Shown here one piece after another: positions 1 to 10,108 of a stretch of DNA of 64,000 nucleotides. The DNA is from Allomyces macrogynus ATCC 38327. Its lineage: Eukaryota; Blastocladiomycota; Blastocladiomycetes; Blastocladiales; Blastocladiaceae. The position numbers and the translations under genes were made by a program. Numbering within the stretch: position 1 is the stretch's first letter; the number at the start of each line of letters is the position of its first letter. The notes under the pieces were generated by a model that saw nothing but the letters and a program-made list of their open reading frames with translations, had not been told where the DNA came from and made no database searches. The stretch lies in assembly GCA_000151295.1 (NCBI GenBank), contig GG745343.1:151710-215709 (forward strand), read 5' to 3'.

Positions 1-1893
1 TTCAAACGCAATCACTGCCAGCTTGGCATCGGCCACGCCAAACTCGGGCGCGGCGCGGTACTGGCGCAGCGCCTCGGCCGGGTGAATGCTGCCATACCAA
101 GTCTCGTTATCAGTCAGGACCACAAACGCGTCGTACGACTTGCGCTCCTGCTTGGCGTAGACCATGGGCTGTGCGCAGTCGGTACCCCCAAACGGCATGT
201 TGGTCGTGCGCTGCTGCACATCCGACAGCGTGTCGTCCTTGGAGAGCGGGAACGGCGTGAGCGTCGTAGTGAACGCGACCACATCGCACAGCGGCTCGGT
301 CCGGACCAAGGTCATGGCGAGCGCCGCGGCCGCGTCGCGCGACGTCATGACGGCCGAGTTCATAACGTTCGACCAGCCCATGGACCCGGACACATCGATC
401 GCCACCAAGTACCGCTTGCCCGTGGGCACAACGGCCTTGAACGACAGGTAGTAGGCTTGCTCGAGCGCGTTCACGATGCGCCGGTTCACGGGCCACGACA
501 GCGACCCGCGCGCGCCTCGGCCCGACTGGTAGGTGAGCAGCGTCGTGAGCACGTTGAACGGGTGCATGCGCGCGCGCTTGAGCACGTCCACGTTCGTGAC
601 CTGCATGACAATCATGTCGATGCGCGCCTTGTTCTCCTGCTTGTCGTCGTCGAGCAACCCCACGGCCGACAGCTTGTTCAAGTTGCGAAGCAGCGCTGTG
701 AGCCCGAGGTTCTCGGTGAGCGCGGCCCAGACGGCGGCCGAGTTGAGGAATGCTGTCGGCATGTGCTCGCGCTCGAGCCGGTAGGCGCGAATCGCCTGCA
801 CGACCTCGGCCTCCATGGCCGCGGGCACGAATGGCGCGGCAAACGCGCTACCGCTGTCCTTGGAGTGCGTCGCCTTGGCCGACGCGACGAGCTCATTGTA
901 GTCGCGGTCGAGCTGCATCAGACGCGCCTGCACGCTAAAGTAGTTCTTGATCTTGCCGCAGTCCGGGTCGATGTGGACCATTTCAGCGAGCGCCGTCTCG
1001 AGCTCAGTGGTCCAGCCGTTGATGGCATACTTGAAGACGAGCGAGAGCGCGGGCGACGCCGGCTTGACGTGCGCGCACCGCAACAGGTCCTTGTGCGTCC
1101 AGCCGGACCGGTTCTTGTACTTGGTGATGAGCCGCGCCAGGGCGAGCACACCGCGCGGCTGGTTGTACCACTTGGCAATGGCGCGGCGTTGGCCCTTGCC
1201 CCAGTTCTTGCCCGTGCGCGGCGCGTGGTGCGTCGGTGCCTTGGGCTTCTTCTTGGCGGCGGCAACAACGGCCGTCGACGCAGCGGCCTCGGCCTCGGTC
1301 ATGGTCGTGTCCTGCTGCTGCGACTGCGGCTGCTGCGACTGCTTCTGCTCGGACACGCCCGAAAGCTCGGCGATGGCCACGGTCGACGCGTCATCGGTCT
1401 TGGCCGCCGCGGTCTCGAGTGGCTTGGGGTCGGCAAAGGACTTGACGTACTCGCAGAACATGAAGAGCGTGGTCGGGATGCGGCACATTTCCGGCAGCTT
1501 GGCGTAAACGGCGGCCTTGACCTCGTCGTTGCCAAATTTGGCGCAAATGGCCAGCGCAAAGATCAGGTAGTCTTGCTTGGCGGTGCGGCCCGAGATCGAA
1601 TAATCGTAGAGCAGCTGCACCATTTCGAGCCCATGGCCGTCGTCGAGCAGCTTGACAACTGACTTGGCTGCGCCGAGCGTCAGATCCTTCGGCGACGCGT
1701 AAAATGTACACGTCTCTCCACCCAAAACGATCCAGCGTCGAAGATGGGTCATTGGGGTAACCTCAAAAACGTAACCGCCGGCCTTGTTCAGCACTTGGTC
1801 GTCGCGCAAAGGGCGCGACTGCGGGACGGTGCCGGCTTCGTCGACGAGCGCGGCGTCGGCAGCGTCGGCGAGGGGCTCCCAGTCCGAGTCCAT
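1..1893 (-). CDS. RO60: Ro60 / SS-A TROVE-domain ribonucleoprotein (3' end off the window)
   Basis: The reading frame is open from the ATG at 1893-1891 to base 1 (631 codons, no stop), so the C-terminus lies outside the window. Ro60 is a ring-shaped RNA-binding protein that binds Y RNAs and misfolded small RNAs and acts in RNA quality control. The N-terminal part (about residues 35-400) fits the TROVE HEAT-like ring, with a Gln- and Ala-rich insert near residues 170-215. The C-terminal part is a von Willebrand A-like domain with the metal-site motif DVSGSM near residue 500 and a downstream FGGTDCAQPM. The ATG sits in a CCACC context. No intron is needed. It is divergent from the V-ATPase gene. 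The family is common in animals and some bacteria and is missing from yeasts. The product call is firm; its role here is by homology. Confidence 0.9.
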   Translation of the reverse strand, partial: MDSDWEPLADAADAALVDEAGTVPQSRPLRDDQVLNKAGGYVFEVTPMTHLRRWIVLGGETCTFYASPKDLTLGAAKSVVKLLDDGHGLEMVQLLYDYSISGRTAKQDYLIFALAICAKFGNDEVKAAVYAKLPEMCRIPTTLFMFCEYVKSFADPKPLETAAAKTDDASTVAIAELSGVSEQKQSQQPQSQQQDTTMTEAEAAASTAVVAAAKKKPKAPTHHAPRTGKNWGKGQRRAIAKWYNQPRGVLALARLITKYKNRSGWTHKDLLRCAHVKPASPALSLVFKYAINGWTTELETALAEMVHIDPDCGKIKNYFSVQARLMQLDRDYNELVASAKATHSKDSGSAFAAPFVPAAMEAEVVQAIRAYRLEREHMPTAFLNSAAVWAALTENLGLTALLRNLNKLSAVGLLDDDKQENKARIDMIVMQVTNVDVLKRARMHPFNVLTTLLTYQSGRGARGSLSWPVNRRIVNALEQAYYLSFKAVVPTGKRYLVAIDVSGSMGWSNVMNSAVMTSRDAAAALAMTLVRTEPLCDVVAFTTTLTPFPLSKDDTLSDVQQRTTNMPFGGTDCAQPMVYAKQERKSYDAFVVLTDNETWYGSIHPAEALRQYRAAPEFGVADAKLAVIAFE

Positions 1894-2622
1894 GGTGGCG
1901 GTGGCGGAATGCGGAAGGCGGGGCGTGGGTGCGGTGGAGACGGACGCGAGGCCGAGCAGTGGGCTTGCAGGCGGCGGCGACGCGGCAAGTCGAGGAAGGG
2001 GAGGGCAGCGGACTTGCGAGAGAGAGCAGGCCGGACGCGCCGCGGGCGAGCGGTTTTTAGGACGCGCAGCGGGGCCATGCCAATGGGGGCGCGTGGTGCT
2101 GGTGGTGCGTCCTTTGCGCCAGGTGATCGGCGCGTGGCCAGTCGCGTCGAGCCTTCGTGCGAAAGCAGCAACGCGGCCGCGTCGCAACCGCGTCACTGGC
2201 GCGCGCTGACTCGACCAGCCACGTCACGCCGAGCGGGAGACACGTCTCGCGGGCGTGCATGTGCGCCTCGTGGATCGCACGTGCCGCGCAAGACCACGCG
2301 CTGTTCCCACTCGCGTCTCTTCCACCGTCAACGACGTTGCGGCCGACGACGGGCCCGACAGACCACTTGGCCAGCTCCGATCAGCATCAGCACGCTCCGC
2401 TGCCGTCGCGCCGCACCCGTGGCACTTGCTCGCGCCGCACTCAAGCGTCACGCCCCGGACCAGCTTGCACGGCCGTTCCCGCCCCGCTACCTGCACTACG
2501 TCACCATCAACCGGACCGCCGCGCCAGGAGCACTCACCCGCCGTCTGAACGCTGCGATCGCTCGCGTCTCGACCAATAATCGACCACATTCCAGTCACAC
2601 CCACTCGCCACATCTCATCAAC
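1894..2622. promoter_or_regulatory. Divergent intergenic spacer (Ro60 / V-ATPase c)
   Basis: This 729-bp spacer separates two head-to-head genes and must hold both promoters. I see no TATA box, tRNA or separate gene. The open frames in it are GC-driven and show no domain. Confidence 0.5.
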
Positions 2623-3310
2623 ATGGCGTCGGCCGCCTGCCCCGTTTACGCCCACTTTTTCGGGTTTGCCGGATCATCGCTTGCCATGATCCTGACCTGT
2701 ACGCGCGATCCAACCTCGCGCTCCATGCCATGCCACCGTGCACGCCGGAGCTGACGGCCACCTGCGCTTGCCCGCGCGCCCCATGTACCAATAGCCGTCG
2801 GTGCTGCCTACGGCACGACCAAGGCCGGCGTGAGCATTGCCATGGCCGGCACGTTCCGCCCAGACCTGATCATGAAGAGTTTGATCCCCGTCGTCATGGC
2901 CGGTATCGTCGCCGTCTACGGCCTAGTCATTTCCGTCGTCATCTCCGGCAACAGTACGTTGCCCCCGCTTTGATTGAGTCGCGATTACTGCATTGCGATT
3001 ACTCGCGGCTGGACCCGTCTTCAGAGCACTGGCTTATCCTCCTCGCCCGGTGCGCATAGTGGCCCCGTCAACCCCATACTCGCTCTTTTCCGGATTCGTG
3101 CATCTTGGCGCCGGCCTCTCGGTCGGCATGGCCGGGATGGCCGCGGGCTACGCGATTGGTATTGTCGGCGACGCGGGCGTCAAGGGATATGCCAACTCGC
3201 CCAAGCTCTTTGTCGGCATGGTGCTCATGCTCATCTTTGCCGAGGTGCTCGGGCTCTACGGCCTTATTGTCGCGCTCATTCTCAACACCAAGGCCACCAA
3301 CGAGTGTTGA
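2623..3310 (+). CDS. VMA3: V-type H+-ATPase proteolipid subunit c
   Basis: Exons are 2623-2698, 2795-2953 and 3060-3310 (161 aa). The product is the membrane c subunit of the vacuolar V0 rotor, which carries protons across vacuole and endosome membranes. Four hydrophobic helices are visible. Helix 1 is split by the first intron and continues as [13 protein letters not shown]. Helix 4 holds the essential proton-binding glutamate in [12 protein letters not shown]. The length matches the family (155-165 aa). Both introns use GTACG donors, and splicing restores an unbroken family match across each junction. It could be the c' paralogue (Vma11) rather than c; the sequence looks closer to c. The start lies in a CAACATGG context. 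Confidence 0.93.
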
Positions 3311-3865
3311 GCCGGCCGACTTCGTGGGCGTGGGTCGGTGTCGTCGCGGCGATGCGCGCGCCGCTATGGAGCAGGGAGACGTGAATACATGGGTGTCTTC
3401 TCCAACTTCCACAGGAGCCACAGCCAAGGGCCTCGCGTCTGTAAAACGGGCGCCCCATCAGTTCCGTATGTTGAGCGTGTGAGCACCGCGGCCCGTACCT
3501 ATTCATGAAAAGGCACAGGTACAAACGTGGTCGGGACGGGAGAAGCAAGGAGCAGCAGGGCTTGCTGCACAGGCAACCGCGCCAAACCGCGCCCAGCCCT
3601 GCCCAGCCCAACCGTCGTCCGGCGCGTGTTCGCCAAAGATTCCTTCCAAGCCAGTACAGACTGGCCGCCGCTCTCGCTCTCTCTCTCCACGATTCGGCTC
3701 GCCGACAACGGCTCGCCGCATTGTCCTGTTCAAGTGTCCATTGTGCGGCTCGCTCGGATCAAGTTGTCAAATTCGCGCGCTGTGCAGCGGTGGTGGCCGT
3801 CAATCAACCGGACGTGACGGCAGCTGCAGCCGACTTCATCCAGCGCGCTCCCGCCGACCATCATC
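3311..3865. other. Intergenic, 3' of V-ATPase c / 5' of PLC
   Basis: This is a 555-bp spacer between two plus-strand genes. It has a CT-rich stretch near 3670-3690 that could belong to the PLC promoter or leader. Nothing else is recognised. Confidence 0.4.
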
Positions 3866-6779
3866 ATGTCGTTCTTCAAGCGCTTCAACCGCCCGCTCAA
3901 GTCGCTCGGAACAAGCGGCGGCACCCGCGACCTTCCATCCACGGGGTCGCCCAGCTCTGGCGGCACCACTTTGCCGCTTGCCGACCAGCTCAGCGGTCTG
4001 TCGCTGTCGCCCGACGGCACCACGTCGGTCCCGCGCAGTGCCGGCACCGCTGCTGTGGGCCACGGCGGCCTGACCATGCTTGACGCGCTCGTCTCTGGCA
4101 TCACGCTCTCGAAAATGGACCGCAAGGCGCCCAAGTCGCGTGGCAAGGAGCGCGTCTTCAAGCTCGACTTGCTGCGCCGACAAGTGCGGTGGGGGTCGAA
4201 GCGCAAGCCCATCGAGCTCACGACCATCAATCTCGATGACATGACGGACGTGCGCGCGCACCTGTCCTACTCGGTCCCGGCCAGCGCCGACCGCGATTTG
4301 GTCGATGCGGCCGACCAACGCGCGCTCTCGATCCACTACACGCGCGGCGGCGAGCATAAGATCCTTGACTTGATCTGCTCGTCGGCCTATTTGCGCGACG
4401 AGTTTGCACGCATCATTGAAACCATTCGCGCGCACGACCAGACGCTCGACGGCCGCGATTACACCATGATGGCCATCAACACGTGGATCCATCGCGCTTG
4501 GGTCGCTGCCGACGCCAACGAGAATGGCCGCGTCGATTTGGCCGAGTGCGTCGCAGTTCTCAAGTCCTTCAACGTGGCGCTCACCAAGGACGAAATCAAG
4601 AACCTGTTCCGGACACACGATCGCGAACGTCGCGGTTGGTTGCGGTTTGAAGAGTTTTCCAAGCTGTGCCGCGACCTGCGCCGCCCGCCGCGCGAGCTCG
4701 CCAAGCTGTTTGACGAAATCACGGGCGGTACCGACGGCGACGGTCTCATGAATCGCGACCAGTTCCACGGGTTCCTGCGCAACTTCCAAAAGGAGGAGAC
4801 GCTGACCGACGCCGACATGGACCAACTGTTTCTGCGCCACTCGATCGTGCCCGACGTCTGGGCGGCCGACTCGCACAACGCAGCGGTGCCATCGGCGAAT
4901 GGCAGCACACTCATGCTCGCGCACCGCGCCCTGGACTTGTCCGCGTTTTATATGTTCTTGCTGTCGCCGCAGAACGCGGCACGGAAACGGCGCCCGGCGC
5001 ACACTATGGACCGCCCACTCGCGCACTATTTCATTTCGTCGAGCCACAATACGTACCTCGAGGGCAACCAGCTCAACTCGGACTCGTCGGTCGAGGCTTA
5101 CGTGCGCGTCTTGCAGCGCGGGTGCCGGTGCGTCGAGCTCGACTGCTGGGACGGCCCGCACGACGAGCCCATTATTTACCATGGGCACACGGCCACGTCC
5201 AAAATTCTGTTCCGCGACGTGATTCAGGCGATCCACAAGTACGCTTTTGTCGCGTCCGAGTGGCCCGTGATTTTGTCGCTCGAAATGCACTGCAGCAGTT
5301 TCCAGCAGGCCAAGATCGCCTACTACCTGCGCAACATTCTCGGGGACATGTTGGTCACGGACCGCGCCGCCGACGGCGAGACGGCGCTGCCGTCGCCCCT
5401 GGACCTGCGCCGCAAGGTGCTCATCAAGGGCAAGGGCTACGTGACCGTTGAGACACCTTCGGACGATTTCGAGACGGCCTCGACAGCGTCGCGGTCGCGC
5501 GCGCCGTCCATGTCGGCGCAGTCGTCGCTTCTCGACTACTCGGGCGACGGCACGGCATCGCCTACACGACGCATGTCGCGGATGCCGACCGAATCGACGA
5601 TTCTCGCGTCGTCGGCACGCATCGTTGCGGACCCGATTGACGAGTCTGGGTCCGGATCGCCAGCCACCCCGGCGCCATCGTCGGCGTCGCCGGACCTGCT
5701 GGCACTCGCCGTGTATATGAAAACGGTCAAGTTTGGATCGTTTGCTGATGCCGACAAGTCGGCCGAGGTCGACCCGTTGGGCTACTTTTGCACAATGTCG
5801 TCGTTTTCCGAGTCGGCGAGTTTGAAACTCGCGCGAACCGCCATGGTCCGGTGGCTCGCGTACCACACGATGCGAATCTCGCGCGTCTACCCGGCCGGCA
5901 CGCGCGTGGGATCGTCGAACTACAACCCGTTCCCGCACTGGGCCGCAGGTTGTCAGCTCGTCGCACTGAATTGGCAGACGTTTGGTGCGATTTGGTTGAG
6001 TGGGTCTTCTTCTACGCGGCGTCACGAGCTGATCTCGTTGGTTTTCTCGAGCCAGACACGGGCATGGCGCTGAACACGGCGTTCTTTGAGCAAAACGGCG
6101 GCAGCGGCTACGTGCTCAAGCCCGAGTACATGCTGGACCCCACGGCTGCGCGGCCACGACCCTTGATTCTGACGATTCGGGTATGGTCTTCCAGCACCTC
6201 ATTTCCATTTGCTCCATTGCGGGATCCGATCCACTGACCGTAATTGTTGTGCCCATCTAGATCATGGCCGCCCAGTACCTCCCGAAACCGAAAGACAAGA
6301 GCAAGGGCGAGGTGATCGACCCGTTTGTCGAGTTTGAGCTGTTTGATATCCCGGCGCCGGCAACACCGCACGCTCCCGCATCGGCGTCGCTCCCAAATGA
6401 CTGGGACCACGACGCGATTGATGAGCCCACGTTCAAGTACAAAACGAAACACGTCACAGACAATGGCTGGTACGTGCTGGGCGCGTCATTTGCTCGCGGC
6501 GCGTTTACCCTCGGATTCTAACCGCCGCGATACCTGCTTGACGGTAGGAACCCGTCGTGGAACGAAATGACGGCGGTGCGCGTCTACAACCCGGCGCTCG
6601 CCATGGTGCGCTTCTCCGTCCACGACCACGATCTGAGCGGGCAGGATCTGGTCGGGTCATGGGCGGCACCGGTCGCGGCACTCAATGCCGGGTACCGGTT
6701 TCTCTACCTGCGCAACTGGAAAGGCAAGCAAAGCACCGACGCGAGCCTGCTCGTGTGGATCGGGATTCACCAAGAGTGA
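3866..6779 (+). CDS. PLC1: Phosphoinositide-specific phospholipase C, delta type
   Basis: Exons are 3866-5984, 6056-6180, 6261-6469 and 6548-6779 (894 aa). It cleaves phosphatidylinositol 4,5-bisphosphate into IP3 and diacylglycerol at the membrane in a Ca2+-dependent way. A PH-like region lies near residues 75-200. EF-hands follow from about 205 (DANENGRVDLAEC). The X box is about 385-500 with catalytic histidines in SSHNTYL (near 391) and YHGHTA (near 437) and Ca2+ ligands in ELDCWDG. A Ser-rich linker (about 530-610) leads to the Y box (about 612-735), which continues over the first intron as NWQTF-DTGMALN. The C2 domain closes the protein, with NGW-NPSWNE spliced across the last intron. 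This is the full delta-type layout and no catalytic residue is missing. Confidence 0.93.
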
Positions 6780-7313
6780 GGTCGTGGGCTGCGCGGCATT
6801 TTTACACCGTCCTTTTCTCGGCCAGTTTTTTGGGCCGGCGACTTTTGATCCGATCCAAAAATACATAAATCGCATTCACTTGTTCATGGCGAGCGGTCGG
6901 CAGCAGGTTGATGTTGATTTGCGTTCACGGCTTGAGCGTGGACGGATCCTTCGTCCTCGGCAATCATCACCGACCGCGGCTTTGGCCACCCTCGTAGAGG
7001 CGACAGGGCCAGGACCGCAGGTGCTGGCGACGTCAAACGAGCCTCCGAGCGACGGATCATTTGCGGCCGGCGTGGCCGCGGCCTGGTCCTGCAACGTGAA
7101 GGACTAGAGACCGCATGCCAACGCGCCACGTGACCAAACATGATGCACTGCGACGTCGTTTCCGGTCGTTCTCGACGTGATCGCAATCTGAGAGGGAAAT
7201 TCCATCAGAACCGACACAGACTGGATTGCATCAAGACCGGCACTTGCTGCAGCCGCCGTCTTGATCCTTGCCGCGCACGACCGACCGGACCCGCCCCAGC
7301 TCGACCGACCACC
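6780..7313. other. Intergenic, PLC to RPB5
   Basis: This 534-bp spacer holds the PLC 3' region, with an AT-rich patch at 6849-6871 that could serve polyadenylation, and the RPB5 promoter. No gene is recognised. Confidence 0.4.
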
Positions 7314-8298
7314 ATGAGTTCCGACAGCGAACGCGACGTGACGCGCCTCTACCGCGTCCACAAGACCATTTTTCAAATGATGGTCGACCGCGGCTACGTC
7401 GTGCAAGATGACCTGCTCAACATGACGCTCGACGACTTCCGCGCACGGCACGCATCAAGCGGCTCGGTCCAGTGGGTGTTTTCGTTGTGTCGAATCGCTG
7501 TCCGTTGCGATCCCGCACCGCTGACGATGGGCGCGTGCGAGAGTGTAGGCGCGACAGCTCCTTGACGCGCATCTTCCTGCACCGCGACACGCAAGAGGCG
7601 ATTATGGTGGCCTTCTTTGCGGGTGAGGAGAAGAAGAAAATTGGTGTCGCGCCGATTCGCGTGTACGTGCTCGCTCGCCGTGAACCAATGCTCCCCATCA
7701 TGGTGGTTGGATCCATGTCCTCACGATTGGATTTGTGTTGGGCAATGAAGGTTCTGCGAGCAGATCGTGAGCAACCAGATTACGCGCGGCATCATTGTCC
7801 ACCAGCAACCCCTGTCACCGCAAGCCGTCAAGGTACCACGTTTGTGCAATCTCGATCGACCCCAAATGAGCGCCTGGTGCTCCCTTCACTCGTTGTTGTC
7901 GCTGACCGTTCATCCATCGACCTTCCATTCTCCAGACGATCCAAAACGTGTCGGAGAAGTACCGTCTCGAGGCATTCGAGGAGGCCGAGCTCATTGTCAA
8001 CATCACGCACCACACGCTCGTGCCAAAGCACGAGGTGCTCTCGGCCGAGGACAAGAAGAACCTGCTCGAACGCTAGTACGTTTCCACGTCGGTCGACCGG
8101 TGACCATAGAGCGAGCAGGCGCTGACGCACGCTTTTGATTGAACCCGTTGTAGCCGCTTGAAGGAGACGCAGCTGCCGCGCATCACCATGGGCGACCCGG
8201 TCGCACGGTACTTTGGCCTGCGTCGCGGCGAGGTCGTCAAGATTATCCGCAAATCGGAGACGGCCGGTCGCTACGTGACGTACCGCTTGTGCTTCTAA
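7314..8298 (+). CDS. RPB5: RNA polymerase I/II/III shared subunit RPABC1 (Rpb5)
   Basis: Exons are 7314-7471, 7549-7666, 7761-7832, 7936-8075 and 8154-8298 (210 aa, the usual family length). Rpb5 is shared by the three nuclear RNA polymerases and forms part of the lower jaw. The N-terminal eukaryote-specific domain starts with [18 protein letters not shown]. The C-terminal archaeal RpoH-like domain ends with [20 protein letters not shown] and [12 protein letters not shown], both hallmark segments. All four introns restore the family match when removed. The third exon starts at CAGATCGTGAGC; its acceptor (GCGAG) is the least certain boundary. The gene is in tandem with eIF1. Confidence 0.93.
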
Positions 8299-8774
8299 AG
8301 CAAGTCGCGGACGTGGATGTGATGGGAGAGAGGGGCGGGTGGGTGTGCGATGGATAGCGGGCAAGCATGTTTATTGACTTTTTTTTTTTTTTTTTTTTTT
8401 GGGGGGGGGGGGGGTGCCTGTCCTTTCCGATGCTTGCATACGCCGGCTGCCCAGCGTTGTGCACCCGATGTCGCACGCTGAGGCCAGATGGTGCGCGCAA
8501 CACTCTTTTCCTGCGAGCCTGCTCGGCCCACTGCCAGAGCGCGAACGGCCGTTCAACAAAGAACAAGACGGCAAGCCACATGAAAGGGCAACGAGGATCG
8601 GAGCGCAACGGATCACGTGACGTCACGCCAGCTGACGAAGCTGCATAAAGCGGGGTCGCCTGCCACGCGACTTCGCCTCGTCCCTTTCTCCCTTCACCTC
8701 TCGACCCCGCTCGCCGTTTGGATCTCGTCCGAACAGCACCCAAGTCCGCGCAAAGACCCGCCCAGTCCCCCTGC
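8299..8774. other. Intergenic, RPB5 to eIF1, with a T22/G14 tract
   Basis: This is a 476-bp spacer. It contains an exact homopolymer junction, 22 T at 8379-8400 followed by 14 G at 8401-8414, about 80 bp past the RPB5 stop. The rest would hold the eIF1 promoter (a CATAAAG element at 8643). No gene is seen. Confidence 0.5.
8379..8414. repeat. T22-G14 homopolymer tract
   Basis: Bases 8379-8400 are all T and 8401-8414 all G. Read on the other strand this is C14 A22. It may be a slippage-grown microsatellite or a poly(A) remnant, and its length is probably not reliable in the assembly. Confidence 0.85.
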
Positions 8775-9493
8775 ATGTCCGGCATCCAGAACCTCACCAC
8801 GTTCGATCCTTTTGCGGATACGGGCGACAACGACACCACCAAGACCCAGTCCTACATCCGTACGTGTCGGCCTTAGCCTCAAACTGCTTGCGACGGCGCC
8901 GCGTCGCGCCGCGCTGAGCCCAATGTTGCCGTCCGTGCCGCCGCGATATGATGAAAACCATTTCTTTTCGAGTGAAGTCCCTGGGGGCTTGCGGCCTTGG
9001 TCGCGTGTCTTTGAATTGCCCGCGGCGACCGTCCGTCTTGGGCCCGTTCGCGGGTACAGGGCTCCAGGATCACTTTTATATTGTCATAGTTACACTGATT
9101 AGCGGTTTGCGGCACGGCAAGCGCAAATAGGCGGCGGATGCGCGTGCGCGCACGCGCTTCGATGCTCTCAAGACGCGTCGGAGGACTTGAACTAATCGAC
9201 ACCCCGCGCCCTCCTTTTGGCATCGGTCTCGGTGACCCAACATAGACATTCGCATCCAGCAGCGCAATGGCCGCAAGACGCTGACGACGGTGCAGGGCCT
9301 GCCCGCCGAGATTGACCAGAAGAAACTGCTCAAGGCCTTCAAGAAGGACTTTGCCTGCAACGGCACGCTCGTGCAGGACGAGGAGCTCGGCGAGGTCATT
9401 CAGCTGCAGGGCGACCAGCGCACCAAGGTCGGCACGTTCCTCGTCGAGGAGGGCATTGCCCGCAAGGACCAGGTCAAGATCCATGGGTTCTAA
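8775..9493 (+). CDS. SUI1: Translation initiation factor eIF1 (SUI1)
   Basis: Exons are 8775-8859 and 9246-9493 (110 aa). eIF1 binds the 40S subunit near the P site and enforces AUG selection. The sequence opens with the family motif NLTTFDPFAD. It continues across the intron as YIH-IRIQQRNGRKTLTTVQGL and ends with EEGIARKDQVKIHGF, all typical of eukaryotic eIF1. The single intron is 386 bp, long for this window, and uses a GTACGT donor. The length equals that of fungal and animal orthologues (108-113 aa). Confidence 0.95.
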
Positions 9494-10108
9494 GTGGTTG
9501 CCCGTCGTGTCGGTGGTCGTGCGCACGTCGACATTGACTCGTTGCGCTCGGTCGCGCGGCTGCTAAACACCAAGAGTATTATACCGTGTCCGTCGCGATG
9601 GCTTGTCGGTCGGGCCTCGGCCGCTCCGGCGCCGTGCCGTACCGTGCTTGCCGCGCTGCGCCGTGGGAACCGGCATGCGAGACGCATGCTGTTCTATTTC
9701 TTCTCTTCCTGGTCTTTTGCTCGCGCCTCCGTGACCCGGATTGATGTAAACGCCTCTTGACCGCGATCAAACCCGTTTTATTACCTCAACTTGTACATAA
9801 AGATTTCCTCTCACCATGAGTCTCGTAGTGGTTTGCGGTTGCCGTGTCGGTGCGCCTGTTCGTCAGGGTCGGGTGTCAAGTCAGTTCGTCCACAAGAGAG
9901 CATCTGTCAGACTTCAATCGACATCCCACACAATCATCACATCCCACGACGATGAGACGGGCAGCGACAATCGCGAGATAGTCTCTGGAGTAAGGAAAAC
10001 CTGCCCAAAGGCCGCAACCTCGAAACGTGACGCAAAGAGCAACGGTTTGATTTGGGGCAAAGTCTTCTCAAAAGTCCAATCCTCCTCGCCACGATGATCT
10101 CCCGCGAC
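9494..10108. other. Convergent intergenic spacer (eIF1 / CLU)
   Basis: This spacer of 615 bp lies between convergent genes. An AT-rich stretch at 9777-9804, with ACATAAAG, fits 3'-end processing of eIF1. No gene is recognised. Confidence 0.4.

Noticed and set aside
82..1662. A 526-codon plus-strand frame opposite Ro60
   Set aside because: It is a shadow of the Ro60 frame with Arg/Leu/Gly-rich composition and no family similarity.
3836..6025. A 729-codon open frame antisense to PLC
   Set aside because: It is a GC-rich codon shadow: Arg/Val/Gly-rich, no domain, and exactly opposite a gene with full catalytic motifs.
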